A stretch of DNA of 64,000 bases from DASZBX01 sp035943635. GTDB lineage: Bacteria; Actinomycetota; Actinomycetes; Streptomycetales; Catenulisporaceae. Positions 26,836 through 35,551 of this stretch are shown here, one piece after another. The translations under genes were made by a program, and so were the position numbers. How positions within the stretch are numbered: position 1 is the stretch's first letter; every line of letters begins with the position of its first letter. The DNA is taken from assembly GCA_035943635.1 (NCBI GenBank), contig DASZBX010000066.1:1-64000 (forward strand). Reading direction: 5' to 3'. The notes beneath the pieces are model-generated. The model saw only the letters and a program-made list of their open reading frames with translations. It did not search any database and was not told where the DNA came from.

Positions 26836-27087
26836 GTGGCCGACCTGCTACCGGCCCGCGACGGCGACCCGGCCGAGGTGCACCTCGGGCATGATCTTCT
26901 GACCGCTTTGGACATTGCTTTGCGCGCCCTTCTTCCTCGTCAGCGATCCGTCTGGATCTTGCGGGAGATCGAGGACTTGACCTACGCTCAAATTGCGACC
27001 GTGATGGCCATCACTCCCGGTGCGGTACGCGGATTGCTCGAACGGGCCCGCACCACGCTCGCGATCACTTTGAAGGAGTGGCGGTGA
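26836..27087 (+). CDS. Sigma-70-like protein reduced to region 4
   Basis: The frame ends with LLPRQRSVWILREIEDLTYA, QIATVMAITPGAVRGLLERA and TTLAITLKEWR, a complete region-4 HTH (-35 recognition) of an ECF-type sigma factor. The region-2 part (-10 binding, core contact) is absent: the frame is open upstream but reads nonsense there. GTG 26836 is the nearest start, giving 83 residues. It is either a truncated sigma factor or a stand-alone HTH regulator. The next gene overlaps it by four bases. Confidence 0.55.
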   Translation: MADLLPARDGDPAEVHLGHDLLTALDIALRALLPRQRSVWILREIEDLTYAQIATVMAITPGAVRGLLERARTTLAITLKEWR

Positions 27088-27545
27088 CCATCGACCGGGG
27101 CGCGAGCGATGCACTCGCCCAAGCCACACGTCTGCTGCGCCAGCACACCGATGCCGGCTGGACCGCCATCAGCGCCGATATCCTCGACCGCGCCCGGCGC
27201 GCTTTCCGGCCCTCCGCCCCCGTCCGCGGCCGACACGCGCTCGGTGAGTTCTTCGTTGCCAGCGACATCGTCGTCAGCCGTGTCCGTGAAGCCGTCGACG
27301 CCATTGCCCAGGCCGCCGCCACCCGCATCACGTGCAGCACCGACGACCAGCAGCACCTGGACACCGTCACCATCGAGATCATCGCGGCCTACGGCAGCCC
27401 TCTGCTCACCCTCGCCCACCACGTTCACGCAGCTGCCGCCCAGAGCCTCACCGATACCCTGAGCGAGCTGGCACCACCACACGAACGCATCCACACCCAC
27501 GTCCACATCGACGACATCACCGATGACCCCCGAGACCTCCTGTAA
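27084..27545 (+). CDS. Partner protein of the sigma-like gene, possibly Asp23-related
   Basis: 153 residues from GTG 27084, which overlaps the preceding TGA (GTGA) and has GAAGGAG five bases upstream. The protein reads SAPVRGRHALGEFFVASDIV, VSRVREAVDAIAQAAATRIT, then HVHIDDITDDP. The VSDxVVxxxVRxAV pattern and the pairing with AmaP/DUF6286 genes hint at an Asp23/Gls24 relationship, but the evidence is thin. It is soluble, His/Ala-rich, with no membrane segment. Confidence 0.55.
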   Translation: MTIDRGASDALAQATRLLRQHTDAGWTAISADILDRARRAFRPSAPVRGRHALGEFFVASDIVVSRVREAVDAIAQAAATRITCSTDDQQHLDTVTIEIIAAYGSPLLTLAHHVHAAAAQSLTDTLSELAPPHERIHTHVHIDDITDDPRDLL

Positions 27546-27597
27546 CACTGTCAGCAGTTCGCAGACCGCCCCATCGTCAGACTTGTTCATTCCAATT

Positions 27598-28083
27598 TCA
27601 CCGCCAGAGCATTGCCGCCCCGCGCAAACCGCCATCCCGCACCTGCACCCGCGCCGCAGACTGCGGTCGGCTTTGTGAGGTGGCGAGGGTGGGTTCGAGT
27701 CTGCCGAGGTGGCCTGTCCTGGTTCGGTCCAGGACATGTCCGTTCCAGTAGGCGTCCAGTCGGATCATGTTGATGGCGCACGCGATGAACACGTGCTGAA
27801 GTCGGGTTTTGGCGATATCGCGGTAGCGGGCGCGGCGGATTGCGAGGTCGACGGCCGGGTTGATGGTGCCCTCGACGCCGGCGCGGACTGCGTAGCGGGC
27901 CTGCCAGGCCTCGGTTTTCTGTGTGGCGCCGGCTTTGACCTGAGCCTGGTGGACCTCCCGGGGCGGCATCGTGATCTGAGGCCCGCCTTTCTTGCGGGTG
28001 GTGCACAGGTGCCGAACCGGGCAGGGGGTGCAGCCGAGGCGGGGAACGTGACCACGATCTTCTCCATGCCGTACTGTTCGCAC
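27598..28083 (-). pseudogene. C-terminal part of an IS1182-family transposase
   Basis: About 160 residues remain of a protein usually near 550. CTPCPVRHLCTTRKKGGPQI gives the family's Cys cluster. WQARYAVRAGVEGTINPAVD, then RRARYRDIAKTRLQHVFIAC and AINMIRLDAYWNGHVLDRTR, give the end of the DDE domain including the catalytic Glu in VEGT. The N-terminal three quarters are missing; another transposase fragment lies directly beside it. Confidence 0.85.
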
Positions 28084-28091
28084 CCGGAGGC

Positions 28092-28340
28092 CTATTCATA
28101 AGCCCTTTTGAGGAAGTACAGGCCGACGACGGCCCGTAGTGTTGCAGGGAACTTTTTCAGCGGTGGTCGGAACGGTGTGGCGAGGATTCTCCAGTTCTGC
28201 AGGTGGGCGTTAGCGCGTTCGACGGCGGAGCGGATGGAGGAGAGATCGTGGTTGAACTGCTTGTCGTGAGTCGGCTGCGGGTTGCCGGGCGGTCTTCTGA
28301 GCGGGTGGACGGTGGTGTGGCCCTGATAGCCGACACCACC
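28092..28340 (-). pseudogene. C-terminal fragment of an IS5-group (DDE_4) transposase
   Basis: The minus strand reads QFNHDLSSIRSAVERANAHL, then QNWRILATPFRPPLKKFPATLR split over the same frame, and ends VGLYFLKRAYE. This is the tail of IS5/HARBI-type transposases, with the catalytic Glu in AVERANAHLQNW. The N-terminal two thirds are absent. Confidence 0.75.
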
Positions 28341-28349
28341 ACCCATCTC

Positions 28350-29160
28350 GCAAGCTGGGTGTCGAAGAACCCCGTACTCCGCGCGGGGTTTCCCGCCCGC
28401 GCCCAGGCCCTGGCACCGACGGTCCGCGAGGGGCTTCGGTTCGGGATCCGCCACCACACGCTTTCCATCAGCGGCGACGGGATTCACGGCAGCCTGGGCC
28501 GCTCCCCCGACCGGGAGCTGACCGCCTTGCTCAAACGCGCACACCTGGTCGGCCGGTGGCTGGCCAAGACCGACCAACCTGCCACTGTATCTTCGAGGCC
28601 CCGCTGCAACGCCCGTCGGTACCGCCGAGCCCTGGGGCAAGACGGACAATGGACGGCAAAATCCTATTTCCGACCCCTCTGGGGCGGCCCACAGAATGGC
28701 CGAGCGCTAAACGTGAACACGGATTCATTATATCTCCCACTACATTCAAGCGGATGGATATAATTCTGGCTCAGCTGCGCGCGTTGGCTGTTCGGGCCGT
28801 TGGCCACCGGTCGGACCAGGGGTTTTACGACGTATGTCTCAGCCCGCTGCCGCCTGGGCATGAACCTGGATTTACAACGCGGCGCCCTCCGGATGTCCAT
28901 ACCACGATCAACCTGGATAAGGAGTTGAAGTTGCGTGCCTTGGGGCCGGTTTCAAGGTATGCTCCGGCCAGTGGCGGTTGTGGCCGATTATTCTGACGGC
29001 CGGCCTTAATCGTCAGCTGCTTTCCGCCCGATCGGCGGAGTTCGGACGTACACGGGGTCAGAGCGCGGCGGAGTGACACGGACACGAGGAACGACGCCGA
29101 CGACGGCTTTCGCGATGGTCTCCCGGAAGAATTGCGGGAGTCCCAGACGAGAGGGTATCT
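28350..29160. promoter_or_regulatory. Non-coding leader of the SARP regulator gene
   Basis: No gene is supported here. The stretch 28665-28770 is clearly AT-richer than its surroundings and contains an 8-bp inverted repeat ATTATATC/GATATAAT (28727-28734 and 28757-28764, 22 bp apart); the right arm includes a TATAAT that could be a -10 box. A hairpin CTCCCG/CGGGAG (29120-29140) sits 20 bp before the GTG of the regulator, close to its GAGAGGG ribosome binding site. Confidence 0.5.
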
Positions 29161-32100
29161 GTGCAGTTTCGCATCCTGGGACCCTTGGAGGTATGGCGTC
29201 GGGACGGGATCGTCCGGCTCGGCGGACCGCGCCAACAGGTCGTGATGGCGATGCTGCTGTTGGAGGCCAACCGGGTCATCCCGGTGGACCGGCTCAGCAG
29301 CGCGATCTGGGGCGAGGACCCGCCGACCACCTCCCGGGGGCAGGTGCAGATCTCGATCTCCTCCCTGCGTCGGCAGATCATCGGCCTGGACGGGCGGCAG
29401 CTGATCGACACCCGCGGGCCGGGATACCTGATCTCCGTGGCCGACGGGGAGTTGGACTCGCAGCTGTTCGAGGCCCGGGTCGCGGCCGGCCGGGCGGCGC
29501 TGGCCGACGGGGATCCGACCGAGGCGGCCGCGCAGCTGCGGGCCGGGCTCGCGCTGTGGCGCGGTCCGGCGCTGTCCGGGATCGCCAGCCGGCTGGTCCA
29601 GCGCGGCGTGGCCGAGCTCGACGAGCGGCGGATGCAGACCCTTGAGGAGTGCCTGACCTACGAGTTGCAGCTGGGCCGGCACCACGACCTGATCGGCGAG
29701 CTGGCCCGGCTGGTCGAGGAGCACCCGCTGCGGGAGAATCTCAGAGCCTTGTTCATGACCGCGCTGTACCGGGCCGGCAGGCAGGCCGAGGCGCTGGAGG
29801 CCTACCGGCACACCCGGGACGTGCTGATGGAGGAGCTCGGGATCGAGCCGGGCCGGCAGCTGCGGCAGCTGCACCACGCCATCCTCAACGATGCCCCGCT
29901 CGGTCCGGCGGACCGGGCCGCTTCAGCCAAGGCGGCGGCGCCGGCGCCGGCGCCCTCCCCCGCGGCGGCGGGGTCCGCGCCCGGCCCGGCGGCGGGCCAG
30001 CGCCGGAGTACGTCCCGGTCCGGCCGGACCGCGCCGGGCCCGGAGCAGTTCCCGGTCCGGGACGGGCAGCGGGTGCGCGAGGCCGAGCGGCGGCACGGCC
30101 GGGACCGGGACCGGGCCCAGGACCGGATCCGGACCCACGACATCCACGACCGGTCCGGCCGGCGCGAGCCGCGGCCGGAGCCGGACGACGAGCCGGTGCC
30201 GACGCCGCTGCGGGCCCAGATACCGCGGCTGCTGCCGGCCACCATCCCGGACTTCACCGGGCGCAGCCGGATCCTGGACCGGATCATCGACGAGCTGACC
30301 GATCCGGGGCTGAGCCGGGACACCTTGCAGGCGGTGCCGATAAGCGTGATCGTGGGCCAGGGCGGCGCGGGCAAGACGACCTTAGCGGTGCACGTGGCGC
30401 ACCGGATGGCCGAGCGTTTCCCGGACGGGCAGCTGTTCGCCCGGCTGCGCACCGGCGATCGGCCGACCAGTCCGGCGGACGTGCTCGAACGGTTCCTGCG
30501 GGCGCTGGGCGCCACCCGGACGGTGCTGCCGGAAGGGGTCGAGGAGCGGGCGGAGATGTACCGGGACCTGCTCGGCAAGCGCAGGATGCTGATAGTGCTC
30601 GACGATGCCATGTCCGAGCAGCAGATCACGGCCCTGCTGCCCGGTAACTCGCAGTGCTCGGTGATCGTGACCAGCCGGAAACGGCTGACCGGGCTGCCCT
30701 CGGCCGGCCGGATCGAAGTCGGCGGGTTCAGCCCGCACAGTGCGGTCGAGCTGCTCACCCGGCTGGTCGGCAAGGACCGGATCGAGGCGGAGCCGGAGTC
30801 GGTCACCGCGCTGTGCACGCAGTGCGGCTATCTTCCGCTGGCGCTGCGGATCGTCGCCGCGCGGCTCGCCGCCCGGCCGCACTGGAGCGTCACCGACCTG
30901 CTCGAACGCCTGGTGGACGAGTCGCGCCGGCTGGACGAGCTCAACCACGGCGAGATGGGCGTGCGGGCGAGCATCTCGCTGACCTACGAGAGCCTGTCCC
31001 CCGACGCCCGGCGGCTGTTCCGGCGGCTGTCGCTGCTGGAGGCCTCCAGTTTCCCGTCCTGGGTCGGCGCGCCGCTGCTGCGGATGGACCCGCTGCCCGC
31101 CCAGGACCTGCTGGAGGAACTGGCCGAGGCGTACCTGCTGGACATCGAACCCGGAAACGCCGGCGCGATGGTCCGCTACCGGTTCCACGACATCACCAAG
31201 CCGTTCGCCCGCGAGCGCCTGGTCGCCGAGGAGAGCCCGACGGACCGCCACCAGTCTCTGGAGGACCTGCTCGGCGCGCTGTTGTTCCTGAGCGGGCAGG
31301 CGCACCGGCGCGAGTACTCCGGCGACTTCATGCAGTTGCGCAGCCGGGCCAGCCGGTGGCGGCTGCCGGAGCCGTTGGTCGACCGGCTGCTGGAGAATCC
31401 ACTGGCCTGGTATGAGAATGAACGGTTGTTCATCACCGCCGCGGTGCATCAGGCCGCTGCCAGCGGGCTGATCGAGCACGCCTGGGACCTGGCGCTGAGC
31501 GCGGTGGCGCTGTTCGAGTCGCACACCTACTTCGGGGACTGGCGCGAGACGCACGAGGTGGCGCTCAAGGCGTCCTGCCGGGCCGGTGACCGCTGGGGCG
31601 AGGCGGCGATGCGCTATTCGCTCGGCTCGCTGCACATGTTCGAGCAGCAGCCGGAGCAGGCCGGGCGCCAGTTCACCCGGGCGCACGAGCTCTACCTGCA
31701 ACTCGGCGACCGGCACGGCGTCGCGCTGGTGCTGCGCAATCTGGCGTATCTGGACCGGATGAGCGGGCACCTGGAGAAGGCGATGGCCCGCTGGGAGGAG
31801 GCCCTGGACACGCTCCGGGTGGTCGGCGACCGGATAGCCGAGGCGCACGTGTTGCAGAACATGGCGCAGGTCCGGCTGGACTTCGGCGAGGACGACACCG
31901 CGCGCGGCCTGCTCGAACAGGCCGCGGAGATCTGCCGCGAACTGGGCAACCGGCGGGTCGGCGCACAGGTGCAGCACCGGTTGGGTGAGCTGTATCTGCG
32001 GCACGAGGAGTTCGACCGCGCCGCCGAGTCGTTCGGCCGGGTGCTCGCGGCGGTGCGCGAATCCGAGGACCGGGTCGGCGAGTGCTACGCGCTGATCGGC

Positions 32101-32718
32101 TTGGCCGGGGTGGACTTGGGCAAGGAGGACTTCCCGGCCGCCACGGCCCGGCTCGCGCAGGCCCGCTTACTGGCCGGCGACATCGGGGAACGGATGGTGG
32201 AGAGCCGGGTCGCGCTGGTGCTGGCCGAGCTGGAACTGCGCACCGGGCGGCCGACCGCGGCCGAGCACGCGGACCGCGCGGTCCGCGGCTTCGAGGAGAT
32301 GCGGGCCGCGCAGCTACAGGCCCGGTCCCTGTTCATCAGGGGTCAGATACATCTGGCGGCCGGCTGCCCGGTGTCCGCGTTGGCGGATTGGCAGAGCGCC
32401 GCGGCCGTGCTGGCCGGGCTCAGCCCGCGCGGCGCGGGCCCCCTGGCCGCGGAGCTGGAGCGCTCTATCGAAGCCCTCGAACAGGATCCCGGCCGGCCGG
32501 CCGCGGAGCCCGGCCATCCGCCGGGGGTCGCGGAAGGCGATGGGGTGTGGGATCCGCTTGCCGGGACTGCGGATCCAGCGCGGGCGAGTGCGGAAGGCGA
32601 GCCGGGGACCCGCGGCGATCAGGCAGTGGAAACAGGGTCCGACGATAGCCGGGATATTGCCGGGGCGCCCGACGACAGGCGCACCTCGGACACGAAGGCG
32701 GACTGCCACCGAGAGTAG
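29161..32718 (+). CDS. AfsR/SARP-family regulator (SARP-NB-ARC-TPR), likely cluster activator
   Basis: 1185 residues from GTG 29161 with GAGAGGG upstream. Order: OmpR-like winged helix (about 1-95, MQFRILGPLEVWRRDGIVRL), bacterial transcriptional activator domain (about 100-250), a charged Pro/Arg/Asp linker (about 255-345), an NB-ARC-type ATPase with P-loop GQGGAGKTT (about 399-407) and Walker-B MLIVLDDA, and a C-terminal TPR array (about 800-1090). It has the size of AfsR-type regulators. Two TTA leucine codons occur in frame, at 30382-30384 (inside the P-loop region) and 32167-32169, so translation would depend on a bldA-type tRNA. It faces the NRPS operon from the left edge of the cluster and probably activates it. 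Confidence 0.92.
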   Translation: MQFRILGPLEVWRRDGIVRLGGPRQQVVMAMLLLEANRVIPVDRLSSAIWGEDPPTTSRGQVQISISSLRRQIIGLDGRQLIDTRGPGYLISVADGELDSQLFEARVAAGRAALADGDPTEAAAQLRAGLALWRGPALSGIASRLVQRGVAELDERRMQTLEECLTYELQLGRHHDLIGELARLVEEHPLRENLRALFMTALYRAGRQAEALEAYRHTRDVLMEELGIEPGRQLRQLHHAILNDAPLGPADRAASAKAAAPAPAPSPAAAGSAPGPAAGQRRSTSRSGRTAPGPEQFPVRDGQRVREAERRHGRDRDRAQDRIRTHDIHDRSGRREPRPEPDDEPVPTPLRAQIPRLLPATIPDFTGRSRILDRIIDELTDPGLSRDTLQAVPISVIVGQGGAGKTTLAVHVAHRMAERFPDGQLFARLRTGDRPTSPADVLERFLRALGATRTVLPEGVEERAEMYRDLLGKRRMLIVLDDAMSEQQITALLPGNSQCSVIVTSRKRLTGLPSAGRIEVGGFSPHSAVELLTRLVGKDRIEAEPESVTALCTQCGYLPLALRIVAARLAARPHWSVTDLLERLVDESRRLDELNHGEMGVRASISLTYESLSPDARRLFRRLSLLEASSFPSWVGAPLLRMDPLPAQDLLEELAEAYLLDIEPGNAGAMVRYRFHDITKPFARERLVAEESPTDRHQSLEDLLGALLFLSGQAHRREYSGDFMQLRSRASRWRLPEPLVDRLLENPLAWYENERLFITAAVHQAAASGLIEHAWDLALSAVALFESHTYFGDWRETHEVALKASCRAGDRWGEAAMRYSLGSLHMFEQQPEQAGRQFTRAHELYLQLGDRHGVALVLRNLAYLDRMSGHLEKAMARWEEALDTLRVVGDRIAEAHVLQNMAQVRLDFGEDDTARGLLEQAAEICRELGNRRVGAQVQHRLGELYLRHEEFDRAAESFGRVLAAVRESEDRVGECYALIGLAGVDLGKEDFPAATARLAQARLLAGDIGERMVESRVALVLAELELRTGRPTAAEHADRAVRGFEEMRAAQLQARSLFIRGQIHLAAGCPVSALADWQSAAAVLAGLSPRGAGPLAAELERSIEALEQDPGRPAAEPGHPPGVAEGDGVWDPLAGTADPARASAEGEPGTRGDQAVETGSDDSRDIAGAPDDRRTSDTKADCHRE

Positions 32719-32947
32719 TCGGAAAGCGCTTACCGAAGCGGTTTTCCCAGGCGTAGCGGGCAACCAAACCCGGTAAAACAAGCGGCGCAACGATCGGGCG
32801 ATGACTGCCCGAAAGCTGCGCGGCGCCTGTACGGCGTAACTGGGATAGACCTGCGATAGACGTGCACTGGCTGCGCGACGATCGGAAGCACGCAGTTCTC
32901 GAGTGCGTGCGCCCGATACATCGGCCGGACGGTCCCGGCTCGGCGGG

Positions 32948-33145
32948 TCAGCCCCAGATCGTGTTGCCCAGGCAGGCGCCCGGCGTCCACGATCCAGGGG
33001 AGCAGTCGGCCTCAACAGTCATTCCGGACGAGGCGGCCGTGGACGGTGTGTGCGGCTGAACCGAGCCCCCCGCGGCCCCGGTCACGGCGAGTGCGGTCAG
33101 TAGAACGAGGCTCAGGCTCAGGATTCTGCGGCGGGCGGCGGCCAT
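32948..33145 (-). CDS. 65-residue secreted peptide with two cysteines
   Basis: ATG 33143-33145 is preceded by GAAGGAG, a strong ribosome binding site. The peptide starts MAAARRR, then a hydrophobic core LSLSLVLLTALAVTGAAGG, a Sec signal peptide; the mature part of about 35 residues ends CSPGSWTPGACLGNTIWG, with two Cys 11 residues apart. No family is recognised. It sits between the SARP gene and the transthyretin-like gene, on the strand of the biosynthetic operon but separate from it. Confidence 0.6.
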   Translation of the reverse strand: MAAARRRILSLSLVLLTALAVTGAAGGSVQPHTPSTAASSGMTVEADCSPGSWTPGACLGNTIWG

Positions 33146-33457
33146 CGCTACCAGCTCCTTCAGTCATTCATCGGTTCCGGGGCCGGTGAGTCGGCGTCCG
33201 GATATGACGAAACTATTCGCAGGCGTTATCGATTCTCTTGCCGCCCGCTATCCGTCTCGCTATTCATGCTTTCCTACTCCGCCGCGGTCGGGCCGAAACG
33301 GACGGATACCGCGCGGATAGCATCCGGAAAATGCTCGAGCCCATGATGGCGGTGCCACGCCTCCGCCGGTTCCGGTCGGGCGGCGGGCACGGATCGACGG
33401 CCGGCCCGACCGGGCGCCGGCCGATCCGGGAACCTCCATGGAAGAAAGGGAGCCAGG
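33146..33457. other. Non-coding interval between divergent small genes
   Basis: Separates the secreted peptide (minus) from the transthyretin-like gene (plus) and so should carry both promoters. The sequence TATGACGAAACTATTCGCAG at 33201-33220 is locally AT-richer. No clear -35/-10 pair was identified. Confidence 0.35.
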
Positions 33458-33787
33458 GTGCAACTTTCGACTCGGGTGATCGACAGCTCATTCGGCGTGC
33501 TCGCGGCCGATGTCCGGGTGGTGCTGCGACGGCGGGCCGAGGACGGTTGGGCACAGCTGGCGGTCGGCCGCACCGGTACCGACGGAGGCCTGGCCGACTG
33601 GCACGAGGGCCCGCTCGGCGCCGGCACCTACCAGCTGGAGTTCGACATCGACGGGTACTACGCGGCGCTCGGCAGCGTGCCGCTGCACCCGCGCGTCATC
33701 GTGGAGTTCCGGGTCAGCGATCCGACCTCGGACCTGCACCTTCCGCTGCTCGTCACGCCCAACTCGTTCCATGCGTTCCGCGGCTAG
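33458..33787 (+). CDS. Transthyretin/HIUase-like protein with altered active site
   Basis: 109 residues from GTG 33458, with AAAGGGAG 9 bases upstream. It aligns along its full length with 5-hydroxyisourate hydrolases: LSTRVIDSSFGVLAADVRVV for LSTHVLDxxxGxPAxxVxV, GRTGTDGGL for GRTNxDGRL, GAGTYQLEFDIDGYY, and DLHLPLLVTPNSFHAFRG for HYHVPLLLSPxxYxxYRGS. Three of the four catalytic landmarks differ: His to Arg6, Arg to Gly44, YRGS to FRG; His94 is kept. Normal HIUase activity is therefore unlikely. No purine-degradation gene is nearby; it stands in the NRPS cluster between two regulators, so a new role is plausible. Confidence 0.75.
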   Translation: MQLSTRVIDSSFGVLAADVRVVLRRRAEDGWAQLAVGRTGTDGGLADWHEGPLGAGTYQLEFDIDGYYAALGSVPLHPRVIVEFRVSDPTSDLHLPLLVTPNSFHAFRG

Positions 33788-33898
33788 TCGGCGCCGGCAC
33801 GACCAGCACGGCCCGACCGGCGACCGAACCGCCTCGGGGAACTGATCACACCCCGATCCATCCCGAAACCCAGTCCGACTCAGGGGGTCAGACACCCG

Positions 33899-34696
33899 AT
33901 GAATCTGCTGACAACAGAGCAGTCCGCTCGCCCCGCACCCGCGGGCGGGCCTACCTTGACCATAGAGAACGCGCTCTCCGAAGCGGTCGGCCTGATCGAG
34001 AACGCACTGACCAGGCACCGCGGCCTGGGTGAGGAGCGCTCGGTGGTCAACCTCTCCGGCAGCGACGAGATCGTGGCGATCACCACCCGCAAGCTGATCT
34101 CCGAGGCGCGCCAGGAGGTGATCTGTGTGAGCACGCCGGAAAGCCTGCTCGGCGGGCCGCTGCGGGCGGCGCTGAGCCCGCGGGCCACGCCCGGGCACCA
34201 GCCGGGCGTGCAGATCCTGTTCAGCCTGCGGACGAACGACGGCTACCACCGGCTGCGCAGCATGATGCCGGCCGGTGGCAGCCGGGAGCTGCGGATCACG
34301 CAGTCCCCGCTGCAGGAGATGCTGTTGGTGGACCGCCGGGTCGCGATGGTGATCTCGCAGTTCGCGCCGACCGTGCGGCAGACCCTGATCGTGCGCAGCC
34401 CGGCGATCCTCAAGGCGCTGCACAGTCTGTTCATCGACAGCTGGGAGTCGGCGCACCCGCTGCCGCCGCCGGGCCGGGCCGCCGACGCGCGGCAGGAGGA
34501 GATCACCCGTCAGATCCTCGCGTCGCTGCGGGACGGCTACAAGGACGACGTGGCCGCACGCGAGCTCGGCATGTCAGTGCGCACGTATAGGCGGCACGTG
34601 GCGGACTTCATGCGCGATATCAATGCCACGTCCCGGTTTCAGGCGGGCGTCCGGGCCGCGCAGTTGAAGCTGCTGCCGGCGAACATGCCAAGCTGA
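33899..34696 (+). CDS. HTH transcriptional regulator (TrmB/LuxR-like), pathway-specific candidate
   Basis: 265 residues from ATG 33899. The N-terminal part (about 30-190) has the alpha/beta pattern of the PLD-like/TrmB-type sensor found in actinomycete HTH regulators (EVICVSTPESLL, QEMLLVDRRVAMVISQF, RQTLIVRSPAILKALHSLF). The C-terminal 65 residues form a LuxR-like HTH: QEEITRQILASLRDGYKDDV, ARELGMSVRTYRRHVADFM. Such proteins are common cluster-situated regulators. It converges with the DUF3995 gene that ends the biosynthetic operon. Confidence 0.8.
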   Translation: MNLLTTEQSARPAPAGGPTLTIENALSEAVGLIENALTRHRGLGEERSVVNLSGSDEIVAITTRKLISEARQEVICVSTPESLLGGPLRAALSPRATPGHQPGVQILFSLRTNDGYHRLRSMMPAGGSRELRITQSPLQEMLLVDRRVAMVISQFAPTVRQTLIVRSPAILKALHSLFIDSWESAHPLPPPGRAADARQEEITRQILASLRDGYKDDVAARELGMSVRTYRRHVADFMRDINATSRFQAGVRAAQLKLLPANMPS

Positions 34697-34746
34697 GCCG
34701 GGATCGGGCGCGCCCGGCCGGGCGCGCCCGAATCGACCGAGGCCGG

Positions 34747-35403
34747 CTATCGCGGCCGGCGCACGGACCGGCGGAAGCTCCACAGGGCGACCGCGAACAG
34801 CAGGCCCCAGATGAAGAACGACATGTCCCAGACCCACAGGTGCCACCAGAGCGGCTTCCAGACGATCGGCTGGGACTGCTTGACCACGCCGACGGCCACC
34901 AGCGCGTCCCCGAGGACGAGCAGCCCGCCGTAGAGGGTCAGGAAGATGGCGGCGACCCAGCCGAGCAGAGCCACCAGCCGCCGCGGCAGCCGCCGGCCCC
35001 ACGGCTGGACCAGGGCCAGGGCCAGGACCGCGCCGACCATTTTAAGCAGGCCGGTGACCCAGACCGCCACGTAGATGGACGTGTCCCCGGCCAGCGCCAT
35101 CCGTTCGATGCTGCCGCCGATGGTGTCCAGCAGGGTGCGGCCGCCGGAACCCCAGTAGAAGCTGATCGCCGCGAAGATCAAACCCCACCCGCATGCGGCG
35201 TATCCCGCCCAGGCGGCCGCCGGGGCCCGCGTGCCGGTCCCGACTGGTTCAGACCGGTCCGTTCGGGTGCTCATCTCGGCGTCGTCCCCTTCGTCGTGCG
35301 GTGAACCCGTCTCCAGGTCTCTGTCCTGATCCGGCCGGGGCAAAACCGCCCGGGCGGCCGCGGGAGTTCCGGGCCCGGAAGCACCGTATCCGACCTTTGT
35401 CAT
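34747..35403 (-). CDS. DUF3995-type membrane protein, last gene of the biosynthetic operon
   Basis: 218 residues from ATG 35401-35403, chosen because GAGGAG lies 7 bases upstream. A second ATG at 35272-35274 (175 residues) matches the start of the conserved part better but has a poor ribosome binding site. The first 43 residues are then a hydrophilic extension. Four membrane segments at about 65-85, 108-128, 135-160 and 187-208, with ACGWGLIFAAISFYWGSGG and WVWDMSFFIWGLLFA, fit DUF3995. It could contribute to transport or self-protection; function is unknown. Confidence 0.65.
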   Translation of the reverse strand: MTKVGYGASGPGTPAAARAVLPRPDQDRDLETGSPHDEGDDAEMSTRTDRSEPVGTGTRAPAAAWAGYAACGWGLIFAAISFYWGSGGRTLLDTIGGSIERMALAGDTSIYVAVWVTGLLKMVGAVLALALVQPWGRRLPRRLVALLGWVAAIFLTLYGGLLVLGDALVAVGVVKQSQPIVWKPLWWHLWVWDMSFFIWGLLFAVALWSFRRSVRRPR

Positions 35404-35551
35404 TTCTACACTCCTCTTCGGCAGATTCGCGCGGCGGCCCGGACGCGGCCGGGCGTGAACCGGCCGATCGTCCACCGGCAGTTCGCCTGCGGGCGGTTCA
35501 CGGTCCGGCGGGCCCGAGCCGGGCGCCGGACCCGGGGCGCCGCACAACGGT

